This document shows positions 48,502 through 62,300 of a DNA stretch of 64,000 nucleotides, piece by piece. The stretch comes from Acanthornis magna. Lineage: Eukaryota > Chordata > Aves > Passeriformes > Acanthizidae. The position numbers were made by a program, and so were the translations under genes. The notes under the pieces are model-generated. The model was not told where the DNA came from, did not search any database, and was given only the letters and a program-made list of their open reading frames with translations. The first letter of the stretch is position 1; every line of letters begins with the position of its first letter. Where the stretch lies: NCBI GenBank assembly GCA_036785705.1, contig JAWUZG010000051.1:14784501-14848500 (forward strand). Direction: 5' to 3'.

Positions 48502-49733
48502 TTGGCATTCTGCTTGTCTAGCCTGACCTACCTTTATGACCAGGTGACCCTAATAGTGGGTGAGGGAAAGACTGTGCATGCTATCTTCTACCTGGACGTC
48601 AGTAAAGCCTTTGATACCCTTTCCTACAGCCTTCTCCTGGAGAAACTGGCAGCCCATGGCCTGAACAGGTGCATTCTTTGCCAGGTTAAAAACTGTTTGG
48701 ATGGCCAGACCCAGAGAGTGGTGGTGAACGGAGATAAATCCCACTGGTTGTTAGTGGGGTTCTCCAAGGCTCATATTGGGGCCAGTCCTGTTTAATATCT
48801 ATATCAATGATCTGGATGAGGGGATCAAGGGTGGCCTCAGTCAGTTTGCAGGAGACACCAGGCTGGGTGGGAGTGCTGATCTGCTGGAGGGCAGGAGGGC
48901 TCTGCAGAGGGATCTGGACAGGCTGGATCGATGGGCCAAGGACAACTGTGTGAGGTTCAATATGACCAGGTGCCAGGTTCTGCTCTTGAGTCACAACAAC
49001 CCCAGGCAGCACCACAGGCTGGGGAAAGAGTGGCTGGAAAGCTGCCCAGTGGAAAAGGACCTGGGGGTGCTGGTGACAGCAGCTGAACGCCAGCCAATGT
49101 GTGCCCAGTGGCCGAGAAGGCCAATGGCACCTGGCCTGGATCAGCAATGGTGTGGCCAGCAGGACCAGGGCAGGGATTGTCCCCCTGTACTCAGCACTGG
49201 TGAGGCCCCACCTTGAATCCTGTGTCCAGTTCTTGGCCCCTCACTGCAAGAAAGGCACTGAGGTGCTGAAGTGAGTCCAGGGAAGGGAAAGGAGGAAGTT
49301 GAACGATCTGGAACACAAGTCCTATGAGGAGCAGGTAAGGGAGATGGTGTTGCTTAGGCTGGAGAAAAAGAAATTCGAGGAAGACCTTATCACTCTCTAC
49401 AACTCCCCGGAAGGAGGCTGCAGCCAGGTGGGGATCAGCCTTTTCTCCCAGGCAACCAGCAACAGAGCAAAAAGAGCTGGCCTCAATTTCAGGGGAGATT
49501 CAGGCTGAACATCAGGAAGAATTTCTTCACTGAAGGGGTGTTTAAGCATTGGAATGGGCTGCCCAGGGAAGTTGTGGAGTCACTATCCCTGGAAGTGTTC
49601 AAGAAATAACTGGACATGGCACTCAGTGATATGATTTATTTGACAAAGTGGTAATTGGTCAAAGGTTGGACTTGATCTTGGAGCTCTTTTCCGACCTTAA
49701 AGGTTTTATGAATCTATGATTATATGATATTCT
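48502..49733 (+). mobile_element. CR1 LINE, 5'-truncated, with reverse-transcriptase remnant and 3' end
   Basis: About 1.2 kb of a retrotransposon that is several kb when complete. Reading rightward: LTYLYDQVT, then YLDVSKAFDTLS (from 48589), LLEKLAAHGLNRC, DGQTQRVVVNG, a frame change near 48770, GPVLFNIYINDLDEGI, QFAGDTRLGG, EWLESCPVEKDLGVLV and LEHKSYEEQ. It ends with the CR1 3' region (GGGCTGCCCAGGGAAGTTGTGG, split by point changes, to TATGAATCTATGATTATATG). The catalytic box normally reading FADD is FAGD (48845-48856). With the frameshift this makes the copy inactive. 5' truncation is typical of CR1 insertion. Confidence 0.93.
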
Positions 49734-52700
49734 GGTTTGAGAAGATTTTGTTCTTATTCTACTTCTGGCTTGGTGGTTAGAAAAAAATGCCCATTTACAT
49801 TTGTTTGTTTCCTTTTCTTGTGTCTTCACTTAGAGAAATGAATCAGTACAATTTCCTCCTTACCCTCTTGTGTGCCGTATAGCTTGTACACCTCGTGTTG
49901 TCCTTCCAGTGTTAAGTATGGCTTTAGTACATTCCAAGGTTTGTTTTACTGCACTGCAATACACATTCATTAGTACAGCCTTATCCTCCGAACTACTTCC
50001 CTGACTCACAAGCTCCTTGTGCACTAGGTGAATTCAGATGTTTCTATTTTTAACGTTTAAAATAACTCCATCTTTCAGCTGTGTTAGGAGAATCCACCAG
50101 ACTCTTTGTGTTAAGCAAAACCTTGTTCTTCTTATCATGTTTAGGCATCCACTGGAGGAACAAACTCATCCATCATGAATCATTTACACCTCTACTTGTC
50201 ACCAGCTCATGGCCATTCACGCTGCTTTGGTAACACATGTACACAATACCAAAATGAGATCATCTCTTACATGTTGTTTCCGCATATGTGAAGTCCCTAC
50301 CTGTGAAAAAAATAAGAAACACAACTATTAGTTACAGTCGTAATTTTGAAAAACTGAACAGAGGAATTAGCACTAGCCTGAAAATCAGACCCAAATCTTC
50401 TCTTCGAGTCATCACTGAAAGGAATATTTTGCTGAAATCCCCAAAGTCAAAGCTCAGCTACACAAATAAATACTGTAGCAGATCCTGACAGGAAGACGTT
50501 CAGCCCAATCTTTTCCAGATGGCAGTGATGGATGGCTGTGTGCTTCTATTTATTTGGTTTCCCAGGCAATGGTGTCCTGCTTTCACCGGTCATCACTGAA
50601 GTGCTTTGGCTTACAGACCAGCACAACAGGCATGTGCACAGCCAGACAGGTATTCTGGTGGGCTTACTCACTGCTTGGACATCATGACTGCAAAAAAGAA
50701 GCTAAATACTACCACTTTGCTGGGATTATCTTTTCTAGAAAAGGCATGTTTTAAATTTGGGACAAACTCATGGCACAGGACTCAAGACGCTCCCAGGTAA
50801 AGCAGAGCCCAGTCATATCCAACCCGCTGATTGTTGAGATATGCCAGTTCTGAAAATAATACAGTGACCTAAAGAGGGGAGAGATGCAGGGGGAAGACAT
50901 CCAAATCCCAAACCACATTGACTGAAAATGTGGCTGTCACTATTGCTCTGTTCTGTAAAACACATGGTACTTTACATAGGACTATTAAACAAACGTCCAT
51001 AGATCAGGGACTTATGGAATAATGTGTGGGGGAAAGTGGAGGTGGGATACAAAAGCTTCTGAATCCAGGCCATTCATTTTGCTTGGACATGCTTGAATAG
51101 TGAACCAAAGTTATTAGCAACAAACACATGTTTGGTGGCCTAGGTAAAATGATCCATTGCTTCCAGATGATGTTCATTTTGCAGGCATCCATACCAGGGA
51201 ATAAAATGAGAAGTGCTTGCTGCAGGGGTACGTGTTGCGTGGTGCTAGCACATTGTGAACAACTCAGGGAAGAGGCTGTATTTTCATGTGTTCACAAAAC
51301 ACCAAGCATAGCAGGGCCCTGTTAGTGACTGAGGCGTTTGACACTGCTCCTAACATAGCAATGCAAATTAAAATGCAAATTCTTGATACAAGAACTTCCT
51401 AGGGAAACCAGGTGACAGCTGAAATGTGGAGACACCTGGCATTGAATGCCGAATGGGAACAGACCCAAAGAAATGCCTGCCCTTCCCATAGTCTCAATTC
51501 GCAAACCTACTTACGCAGGCATTTTTAGGAAATCAATACAACCATTATGATAAAGCCTCCTTCTAAATGAAAGCGTGCACATTAACACCAGTAAGTGGAT
51601 AGATTAGGGGAAGGTTTCTTTAAAAAAAAGCTTTATCTGGAATCCAAAGACAGCAGGAAGTGAATGAAATTGGTTGAGGCTGTGGGGATGTGGTCATGCT
51701 TCTCTGTGTAGATGAACAGATGGGCAGCAGAATTTGGTATGTTCTGTTTTGGACAGCTGGGATTCAGGGAAGCCATAGAAATGGAATGATAAGAGTATGA
51801 GAAAATGAAGGCAGAGCAGGGATTTCAGCAGAGGCTGAGTTGTAACACCAGGGTGAACTGGCACTAGTCTTGAGAAAAGCAGTCAGTACCTGACGGAGAC
51901 TACAGTCACCTACTGGGCTGAACCTTACTATTCAACAAACAGAAAAATGAAATTATTTGAACACTGCTAGCCATTGTAATGACAAATAATCTCAAATCAG
52001 AAATAATCTAACGTGCTTGGGTTTTCATGCTGCCTACATTAATTAGGCTCTCCTGTGGATGCACGCTACCTTAAAGGTTCTACCTTTAAGTACACAAGCA
52101 TGTGACACATCTTTTTTAAAGGCTTCCTGAAAAATCAGAAACACAAAAACATGGCACACTAGTGGCAATGTATGACACACAACAGGACACAGAATTTTTT
52201 CAACTAACACAGATCTATGTTGTTTTATCAAATAGAGAGAAAAATTAGATTGTCAACCTCTTTAATCCTACATATAGAGATTAAGCCCTCCACAGTATTG
52301 TTCACAGGTAAGCAAATAAAAAAAGAATTACTGATTCTCATTTTTCAATCCAGAGCATATAAAGGAAGGATGGCCTTTCTTTTTCTTTCCAATTTGCCAC
52401 CCTTCTAACCCATCCTACCACATGTCTCTGTCCTGCTTCTTTCTCACCTTGGTTCTGCTCTCTTCACCCAGCTGCCTGTCACAGAAAAATTACCTTGGTC
52501 CCACAGCATAAAAGAGCAAAATATAGCCTCAGTCTTTCTATCAGCTCCTTCTGATTCCCTCTCCCACCCTCCTACTGTCACGTGCCAAATCACAGCCTCC
52601 TGCCCAGGTACACATCGTCCCTGCCAGAGCTCCAGCCCACCAGCACTGTCCAAGGAGATGCCACAGAGCTAAGGAAAGTGAGGATTTCTAAACAGCTTGT

Positions 52701-55700
52701 GGCAGTAATTTATTTTATACATACTCTTGGCAATAAATCCATTGCTTGCACACAATATGCTGCTGAGTTCCAGATCATTATTTTCCTAGCCACTCAGCAC
52801 CAACACAACAGCTGCAGTTGGCCCGAAGAAGCTGAGGAGTGAGGTGAAGACACAAGCAGCAGCAGCAGCAAGATCCCAGTTATTTGCTAAACGTGACATT
52901 TTCATACAATAACACAACTGAAATAAGCACAGGCAAGCTTCTTTGTTTATGATGAGAATTTGAAAAACGATCCCAGTGAATTTAATCCACCCTTCCTGTA
53001 GATTAGGAATATAAACTATCTCAGCTTTTCAGTGTGGTGTGCTCAAAGCCCACCACAAAGGAGAATAAGCAATCCCACAGGCCAAAGAAGCAGTTGAGAA
53101 GGTAGACATAGATTTTATGGCTAAAGGAGAAAAATGGGAGGTTATTTTCCCTTCCAGGGCAATACAAGGCACAGAAATCCTATATAAATCCTGAAAACTT
53201 CTCTGAATTGAAGAACTTCTCACAGGCAAACTGCCAGCCATAATGTAAATTTACTTAGTCACTTGAAGGAAAGAGGAATACACTATGTTTGCTGATGGTT
53301 TTTTCCCCAGCAACTCATTGGCTTCTCACCCTGTGTCCAAACTTGATTTTCAGTTTGATTTTGTCTATCTCACAATTCGTAAATTTGCAGACTCTTGGTA
53401 ATTTCTGCCTTTGCCTTGGCCGTTCAATCAAAATCTTGTCTGTATAGTCACCTACAGGCTATCATTGAGTTGCTTTGTCATTGTGAAGACTCCCTTTGCG
53501 GTCATATCTGCAGAGGTTTCTAAACTCTCATCATTTTTTCAACACCTTTTTGAAGTGTAGACAGCAGAACCAGGCTTATATCTAGTGCCAGATCCATTTG
53601 GCCAGTGCTGTTTTGCAGAGGATATATGATCCCTTTATTCAGTGTTGTCTGTTTATTTACCCAGTGATTACCCAGCCATCACTCACTGGGCTCACTCAGC
53701 CATGGCCCTGCACAAAAAGGTCAGATTCAGTCATTCACCACAAGCTGGACCTTCAGAGTCACTGCTTCCCAGCTGATAGGCTTCATCACACCAGCACCAC
53801 CTACTTTGTCTGCTAGTGTATAGCATTCATTCACTTCAAAAAGGTGGGGAAGAATTACTTTCTTGCGTTAGGGTGGGAGCACTCTGCGTCAGCCTCACAC
53901 AGAATTTCACAGTAAGACAACTTACCCTACAGCACAGCACTAAGTGTGGGATGTAACAGAACCAACCAGTTCCTTTTCAAACCATGTATCTAAGCTGCAT
54001 TTCCTGCTATCTAAGGAATATGCTTTGTGTGACAGCTCAACAAGAATTCCTCAGGATGCACCATTTACAGCCTGAGAGAGAGGGAAATAGGACGTGAAAC
54101 TGAAAGGAAACCTAACTATGAGGAGTCTAGGAGGCATCCCAGTATATCTAGACACAGAATCCCACTTGAGAGCTCAGCTACATGCAGAGAAAAACAAATT
54201 GACCACATACCACTCAGCCAGGCAGCTCATTTACTATGGGTTATGTTTGCCATGGAAATTGTACTTATTCACCTGACTTTTGGCCAACTAGAGATACGAC
54301 ACTTTTCACCACCTAAGGATTTCCACTTGTATTTACATTCCAGCTGGGGACTGTGGAATTTCACTCAAAGACCTCACCACAAAGGGCATGCTCTATCAAA
54401 CAAGAGCAAAAGCATAAAGAGACTGCCCTCCAAAAACCCTATTTAACCTTAGTATAAGGGAATGCAATTCATCTGAAGACAATGTGCTACTGGCTGATTA
54501 AGCTGGTTAAAGCCAGCATTGGGTTTGACTGTCCATTCTCAGCATATCTGAACAGGCGTTTAGACACTGGCTGAAAATATATTGGAATTCTGTGCCTGAT
54601 GCTCTATTATTTCTGCCAACACACTGTAGAAAAACAATTTTATTTCATTCAACCAGAGACATTTTAAGGGGAAAATACACAGAAAAGCCACATCCCTAGA
54701 GACTGAAATCACAAGTTCCAGGAATGGAGAATGAAGATCTATTTCAGAATTTATTGGGCCAGGGAGGAGGGCCTCGAATTTGCACAAATTTTGTGCAAAG
54801 GGACATAAAGTTGGGGAACTCTCTGCTGCTGACATTCTCAGCAGGGGCTGAAGATTCTTTCTGGCTGAAGTCCACACTGATTTACAGTGCTCAGCATCCT
54901 ATCAAGACAGAAACATGTTATTCTTATTATCTTGCATTCTTTCCTTCCACTCAGTTGTGGAGTATTGATTCCAATGCCATGTAGTCCAGTGCTAGGAAAG
55001 ATGGCAATCACTAAGAGTTGCAATTATACTGATTTTGTGGTAGGACTCTTTGCTACCATTTTCCTGGCATTTTCCTGACCAGAAGACACATTTTTCTGAC
55101 CAGAACTGTGGATTTCAGTTTTACCCATGTAAAGACCAATGACTTGAGATGAGCTTTCTCCATTTTGATTTCTCCTATTGACAGGATTCCACTTCAAATA
55201 AACAATCAGACATGTGGAGGGCCTGAATGTGAGTCAACATTACTCCAACTACTGCACATTTAGCAGATACAGCACTTGTGCAGTGCAAGTGAAAACAAGA
55301 TTCAAGTCCCTGCTCCAACTCAATCATAAAAAGCAACATTTGCCACAGGAACTACTGGATTTCCAGAAAAGACCAAACAGATCTCTGGATTAAGTTCTCA
55401 CTACGAATACATGAGATAAGGACTGCAAGTGTGGATCAGGCAGTGTGGGGACTTAAGGCAATTTCCTACAATGCAGCTAAATCACTTGGCCTACAGGTCT
55501 TTTGGAGAAGTTGAAGATAGAATTCTCTTCTTTGCAGAACAAGTGTCTTTTGGAGACCTGTTCTCAGCTGAGTGTTTCTGTTAATACAATTCTGCCCCAA
55601 ACTGAAAGCATAGCATCGGTTTTCCATTAAGAGTAGAGATCATGCCCTTGACTCCCTTTCACACAAAATGAGTCTAATAGATTGAGGAAAAAACACGATG

Positions 55701-56039
55701 AACACACACTAGCCATGTTCCCTGGAAATGCCTTGAATCTTGCATGTAAAGCTCCTCTGTGAGCTCCTGCAAGCTCTAGAGCTCACATTAGTTCTAGACT
55801 GTAATCAGTTTAGTTAGAAAATGTTTTTTCACATGGGGTAGTTCAAGCAGAATTCAGGTATATAGAAAGGATACTTACAGAGCATTTTGTACTGAGGAAA
55901 AGTTCATCTAAATAATGAGCCATATTTCTATTTCTACAGTATTTTCAGTTTAAAGCTGTCAGTGCCCTGACTGCACTAACCAGCTTTAGTTTCACTGACC
56001 AGCCTTACACCTGGAGCTCTCCCATACACCCTGTCCATG
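49734..56039. other. Non-coding stretch, no gene recognised
   Basis: Contains a (AGC)5 run at 52855-52869 and nested short palindromes at 55758-55787. A GAAGTCCACACTGATTTACAG-like motif near 54868 is reminiscent of old amniote repeats but too short to call. Confidence 0.5.
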
Positions 56040-56444
56040 GGTCCAGGATCTCCCCATGAGTTCAGCCCTGAGCTAATTACAGCCCTTGCTTGAGCTTTGT
56101 TTTAGGGCTAATGGTCTCCAGAGAAGCCACAGCCTTGCCTGTGCCTGATCTTGAACCCCATGTTTTGGACATTGTTCATGGACCTGTTTTGTCACTACAG
56201 ACCTTCCCCACAATCACTGGACTCTGTCCCACGGATTGACTTCCTGTCTTGACCTTGCACTTGCTTCATCCTCACAAGTTTGCTTGATGATCTGGACTCT
56301 TGGTTGCACCTGACCCTGCTCTGCTCTGCTTACATCATTTGGGTATGGTGGAACTAAACCTTGCTTGATAAACCCATTGCCCTGCCAGCCATGTTACTGG
56401 TGTTGGATTCCAGGTTCCCATCCCTCAGGGAGCAGGCGACCCTC
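56040..56444. other. Possible retroelement-derived sequence, unclassified
   Basis: A C/T-skewed stretch with many CTGGACT / CTTGACC / CCTGACC words, ending in GCTTGATAAA near 56360 and abutting the LTR-like start at 56445. The composition suggests an old LTR or SINE-like repeat, but I cannot name a family. Confidence 0.25.
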
Positions 56445-56485
56445 TGTCATGGTTTAACCCCAGCCAGCAGCCAAGCCCCACACTA
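56445..56485 (+). mobile_element. Fragment resembling the 5' end of an avian LTR
   Basis: TGTCATGG followed by TTTAACCCCAGCCAGCAGCC begins with the TG of an LTR. It matches, from memory, the start of an endogenous-retrovirus LTR very common in songbirds and other Neoaves. Only about 40 bp remain before the CR1 tail; no retroviral gene is present. Confidence 0.5.
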
Positions 56486-56512
56486 AAAGAGCATCAATTT
56501 AGATGACCTATA

Positions 56513-56728
56513 CAGAAGAAAATATTTACAATGAAGGTGGTGAAATACCTGGAACTGGTTGCCAGAGTGGTGGTGGGTGCCACAACCCTGGAAAAATGCA
56601 AGGCTAAGTCAGGCAGGCCCCTGAGCAACCTGATCTAGTGGAAGGTGTCTGGCTCTTTGCAGGGAGATTGGAACTAAATGACCTTTAAAGGTCTCTTCCC
56701 AAACCCAACCCAAACTATTCTATGATTC
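56513..56728 (+). mobile_element. CR1 LINE 3'-end fragment, plus strand
   Basis: Matches the final ~215 bp of CR1: AAGGTGGTGAAATACCTGGA, TGGTGGGTGCC, CTGATCTAGTGGAAGGTGTC, GGGAGATTGGAACTAAATGA, then CCAACCCAAACTATTC and TATGATTC. It lacks the coding part. It is closer to the usual consensus than the copy at 15.35 kb. Confidence 0.9.
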
Positions 56729-59354
56729 CAAGACCAGCATTAAATGGATTCACGGAACAGTGGAGCAGGCACAAGAGGGTATGGATATGAATATATCCTT
56801 ATACATATGAATGCTAAGTAGGCTCAGCCAAAATGACACACTGCTGCTGTGGAAATGTTGACAGCCAAGACCAAACACAGATCTGACACACTGTGGAGAG
56901 CACTGCTGCCATATAGCTGCAAACAACAACAAATACAAGTGATACGATACACAGCTATAAATCACAGTTTATGTGACAAAGCAATACCAAGAGCTTCTTA
57001 CAGCTCAGTCAAATCTACACTGTTACTGGCTAAAGCACTGTGTCAGAGACATCCAAGGATCTGGGATTTCAGGAAATACAAAATTACATTGACAAATGAC
57101 TTTGCCCACTAACACTTAGGCCACATGACAATAATGCTACAATAACCAACAACTCCCAATTAAGTATTATAATACAAAATAGAAAATCCTGTGCTTCCCA
57201 AAAAAAGTCAGTTACAGCACAAGTGAGGCTATGTTTTAATCTTTTCACATCAGTGGAAATACAGAGTAATTCTGATGACTTCAACAGAGCTCCAATGGAT
57301 TGACACACCAGCACAGGTGACATCAGAAACTGGTTAATTGTCCTTTCCACCCTTTCGACTGTTAAGTCTCTGTTCAGCACACAAAATTACCAAACTGTGG
57401 CAGAAAAGTCTGTTGGGTGCTTTTGCTGCTCAGAAAGTAAATTAAAACACTTGCTGAGTAAGCAAGGCTTGTATGGACATGTGGGCCATCAAAGGGGAAG
57501 ATGGGAGACTGTGATGTTCATTTGCTTAGAATTTCCTTTCTATTCTCTCTCTTCTCACAATGTTGCTTGAACAGGTTAGCCAGTTTCACCTGTATCTGAC
57601 ACAAGTGACACCATTTCACAGATATTGACTCCAGATAATCAACGTGGCAGTGACTGCCTGTAGAGGAAAGCCCTTACCAGTGCTTTCCTACTGATGGGGA
57701 GATGGCAAGGTAAGCTTGGCTCCTTGACCCCAGAGAATCCATTCAGGAAGTCACTCTTTAAGACAATTAGAAAAATAGGTTCAGTTCTTTGATGTTATTA
57801 TTAGGCATCAAAGTTGTGGTGGATGCCACACAAATACCACAAGTTGCCATTCATGTTCCCTTAGTTCCAGAATAAATGGAGTTATTTGACTTCTATTTTG
57901 CTTAGTGATACTCAGACTATATTCTTCTGTAATCACTGACCCAGGATAGGTTTTTAGTATGGGATTAGACAATTCACATAACAGGTCTGCAAACTAGAAC
58001 TGAGCAAATAACAGTCTTTATTTAGGGAATGCATTTCCAGAATTAGCACCACACTGTGAACTCTTAGATCTCCTGAAATGCATCACACCAGTCTGCAGGG
58101 ACCCCACGGAGAAGACTTCTTCAAAGAGGGAAAATTTCCTGGCTTTCTTGATATTTGAATGGATTGGAGTAACATTTTCATGTTACTGAGAGAGAAGAAA
58201 AAATGGTGGGAATATGATTAACAGATTGTTGGAGAATGGTTTGAACAGCTTACTCATCTCCTACTTCATCTTCTGAGATGCAGCTTCAGGTGTTCCTCTT
58301 GCCTTAATCTAAGCACAGGTATCCTTTGCCTAGGTTGTATACAGATTCTGCCTGCTCTGGAGGCTCTTCTAGGAAAGTACGTGAATTGAAGGTATTGGGT
58401 TTTCAGTATTGTTGAAGGGCCCAAAGAATACATGGCAACAACGGATCAGACAGAAAACACTAAGTACAACCATTCTTCAGGCAAATGCATACTTGAATGT
58501 ATTTCAAAGTGCAATAAACAGCTAAGATTTTCCTTGGCTTTAACAACTGAGCAAGCCCACAGCCAGGTATTTCTGAGGTCACTTCTACAAAGAGGACGGA
58601 CAAATACTGGAATTAAGCTTTGAGTCTCAAAGACGTTCTTAAAATGTGGAATATGTAGAAGCTCACTCACAAAGTTACAAGACACAGGAACGAGAAACTT
58701 GCAACAACAATAAGCAGTTTGTGAAGGTGAAAACACTGCGGGGCTTGGATTAGGAGTATGACACTGGACTCTCTCATGAACCCAGGAACTCTGAAGCATG
58801 TATGGAGCTTGAATATTCTTTCTGTCAGTCAGTGGTAGGTTTTATTTATTTATGGCTTTTTATGTGTTACTGACCTTGGACTCTACTTGAGAATACTGAG
58901 TCCTGACCATCAGCTGTGGTTACCTCACTCTTGGAAGGACTCTCGTCTAGTGGCAAGAAAGCTGAGTGCTCTTAGCTGATGATATGAAGGTGAGGCACTG
59001 AGCTACTGATTCTGCAAACTTCACCTTTCGAGCCCAGCCATAAACACAGACAGATGGAGACATTTACCTGACAGATGACTATGGGTACTTTATACTAATC
59101 CCAATAATTAATTCAGATTCTGGATCACTCAACTTTGTGACTTATGCTAGTAAAATGTTAATATTATGCCAGAAACTAATTGATTTATCCCTTCTTTAGA
59201 CAAAATACAAACAATGTTAAGATATTTTATGGAATTGGAATGACTTTGCTGGTTTGATGGGAGGAAGTCATACAATGGTAGCTGAGAGAAGCTTGAAGAA
59301 ATGCCTATCTGAATAAATTCTCCAGTACAAGATTCATTAATAGAAGCTAAAATT
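56729..59354. other. Non-coding stretch, no gene recognised
   Basis: The segment at about 57268-57320 (GACTTCAACAGAGCTCCAAT ... ACCAGCAC) resembles a very old amniote repeat with the form GACTTCAATGGAGCT...TTTACACCAGC. No gene seen. Confidence 0.5.
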
Positions 59355-59374
59355 GGGGGGGGGGGGGGGGGGGG
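59355..59374 (+). repeat. G20 homopolymer
   Basis: Twenty consecutive G, flanked by AATT and AATAAAAC. Long enough for G-quadruplex formation and a likely site of length error in sequencing or assembly. Confidence 0.9.
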
Positions 59375-62300
59375 AATAAAACAAACTTCATAGGTTTGAG
59401 AGCACCCTCACAGATTTGAGAATAGTTAAATCTGCACAACTTTATTTCTAGGTCAAATCCATAAAGTAAATTTAAAAAGATAGGTAGCCACTCATACTCT
59501 ACATGTACAGCTAAATTTTATGCCTTATAGTCTTTCAGCAGATTCCTAAGCATTCCTCTTTAGTATAAAAGAACATCAGGCAGTTTTCATATTTCTTGTC
59601 CAGGAACATTCAGAATCCATTTCACTTCTTTGTTCAAAGCTTGACCCTTCTGCCCCACTGCCAGAGCATGGAAATAATATGGTAAGTGCTTTCTTGAATG
59701 AAACATGAGCAGGAAGATTGCACTTGGATGGGCTTAGTGAGCTGATGCCTCGGTTGTAGCCCTCCAGAAATTGATCAGAACAGTCCTCTGCTTTGTTTCT
59801 GAGTATAAAATAATGCAACAAACCACCTTAGAGATGATAATTGCCCCACTGAAATCAGAATTTGATTGAACAAGGCCCAGATTTTTAGATACCTGCAGCT
59901 AAAAACCAGAGCCATTAGAATCTATGCTTTGGGGACTGTTCAGGAAGAGAAAGGAATCCAGAAGAACTGTCTATGACTACTTACATGATAATTTGAAGTC
60001 AGATACTGTTCTGGAGAAGATAAGATTTCCAAGGCAGAAATTCCTCCACAGAGTTCCTCTGTCCTGACAGGCTCTGGCTGACTGTTCTTTGTCCAGATGT
60101 TGATGTTTTCCAGCCACTGAAAACAGGCAGATTATGCTATTTGCATATGAGGTAAAAAGAAATGGAGCTAAGACTTGCTCATCCTGCTTATAGCTCCATC
60201 CATCCTGTTTCAGCCTTTTTCAGTCGCATCAAGCGTGATGTTGGCAGAGAGAGAGCAAAAACTAGGGAGATGCAGGAAGAGTCACAGACCTTTTCAGCTT
60301 CAGGGCACCAGGGCAGAGGATTCTTAACCTCTCAAGAGTCACTTCAGTACAAACCTCTTTCACCTTGCTTTTGTCAATAGTACAGCACCTGCTTTATAGA
60401 ACTTCATGAACATATGGTCACCTTCATTGTCATCCCATGTAAAATATGTTACTGGGAAAGCGTGGACCATGTCGGAGCCTCTTGGCTCCAAACCCATGCC
60501 TTACTTGTGTGGACTTCATTTCAGGTCAGAAGTATTCTGGGGCCTGGGACTGGTTTTGTTTCGTGTCTTGTGAGATACAGAGAACACTGAGACTGCTTAA
60601 CACATAATAAAACAAATAATAACCCTAAATGAATGGGAAGCCCTGAACTATGAAATGCATAAAAGCATTTTCAAAGGTGTCCTGAGAATGTTTTACAGGT
60701 TTCAAGCAGAAGCTTGATCACCCATGATCAAGGGCTGCTCTGTCAATCTTGGCATCTCTCACCCCAACACTTTGAAGTGCATCTGTGCTGAAGAAAACTT
60801 GCTGTGTTTGTTTGCTGCTAATATGTGTGGTCACAACAACAGCATCCCCTTTCCAAGGACAAGAGCCCTTTGTCTTGCAGCACATTCTGCCACAGCAAGC
60901 ACGGGGGTGAGACCGCACCTCACCTTTTATCCCAATTTCACACGTTGGCTTCACAGCATTAATAAATTGGTTTCATTTGCCACACATTTGGCAGGAGAAT
61001 TTTCTAATAACATTTTTATCCCCTTTGAGAACATGAATCACTCGCATGCTGAGTATAAAATTACTTCCCTCCCTCTCCTTATTAAAGGCACCGCACGTTA
61101 GCAGGGGTCAGGCACTCAGCCTTGCCAGTGGCAAAGTCACAACCAAGGGCAGGGCTGGGAGGCACGGCAGTAAAGCTCACTGCTTTTCTTTCTTACGGAT
61201 GGTGGATAACCTATTTAGCACCCAGAATATATGGTTTTCTCCAGCTGTCAATCCTGCCTGGTTGGGGTACAGATTGAGAAAACGTGTGGGATGCACCGCA
61301 CTGCCCACACGGCTGCTGCAAGCAAGAGCTACATAAAACATGTGCAGCAGATGTCCGCTGCTCCTGCCCTTGTGGGCAGAAGCTCCCACCAGGAGCCTCC
61401 CACACCTCAGAAAAAGGTCCCTTCCCAGCCATAGGCACCTTGGGAAGCACAGGGGTTTTGCCTGAAAACATGGGAGAGATCAGCAACAAACCAAAAATGG
61501 TAGTATTCACACGTTATATATCCATCTGTCTTTGACTTCTGGTTTGAAAAGGGAAAAACACTAAATTTTTCTGATTTCAAAATAATTTGTTTCTATAGGG
61601 AGATTTTTTGTTGGAAAACACACTTTAGACAGCAAGCAGGTCATGTTGCTACAGCTAATTAAGTATTTGATTTGAGGAGCACTGCATTCTGAGTGTCATT
61701 TTGTTCCAAGTGCACATCCCAGTCAAAATGTGCCCCTTGAAAACACCAACCCGCCCTCAGATTACATTTTCTCTCAAGTTCTTTGCAAAGATTCTCCATA
61801 ATGAATTAAGGTGGAGGAAAGACAAGTGAGAGAGATGCCAAGAGCTAGCGTGGACAGGGAGCTACAAACTAATCTATGCTGCCAGATGGGATCACCAGCA
61901 CATCACAAGCATGCACATAACCTGCCTGAATCCCAGGCATGGATTTCTCTGGTGTCACAGAGACCTGAGCGGTGTGCAGGGGAATCCCGCTCACACCTCT
62001 CTGGTTTCCTTCTCGAGATCTTGCAGGTTACATGCTGTGCTACCTAATGCAGTCAAGATTTAACTCCTCAGCAGCACTTTCAAGATCACAAGGAAGTTTG
62101 CTGGTAATGGAATAGCCCTGTAAGGAATTTAGACATCTTCAGCCTTGCTGGTGTTTTGGCATGTCCCCTGAGCAAGTTGGTTCTTGATGTTAGTGGGTTT
62201 TTTTTTCTTTTAATGAGGCCTTTGTATTTTATTTCTGAATTGCTCAAAGGGATATACACACAGGAGTGATACAAGGTGTAGCTTGAAGCTGTTACTTCAG

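Noticed and set aside
48502..49508. Reverse-transcriptase open frames considered as a host gene
   Set aside because: The motifs and 3' end identify a truncated CR1 copy with a frameshift and altered catalytic box.
52855..52869. (AGC)5 triplet run
   Set aside because: Too short to be a notable or unstable repeat and not in a coding exon.
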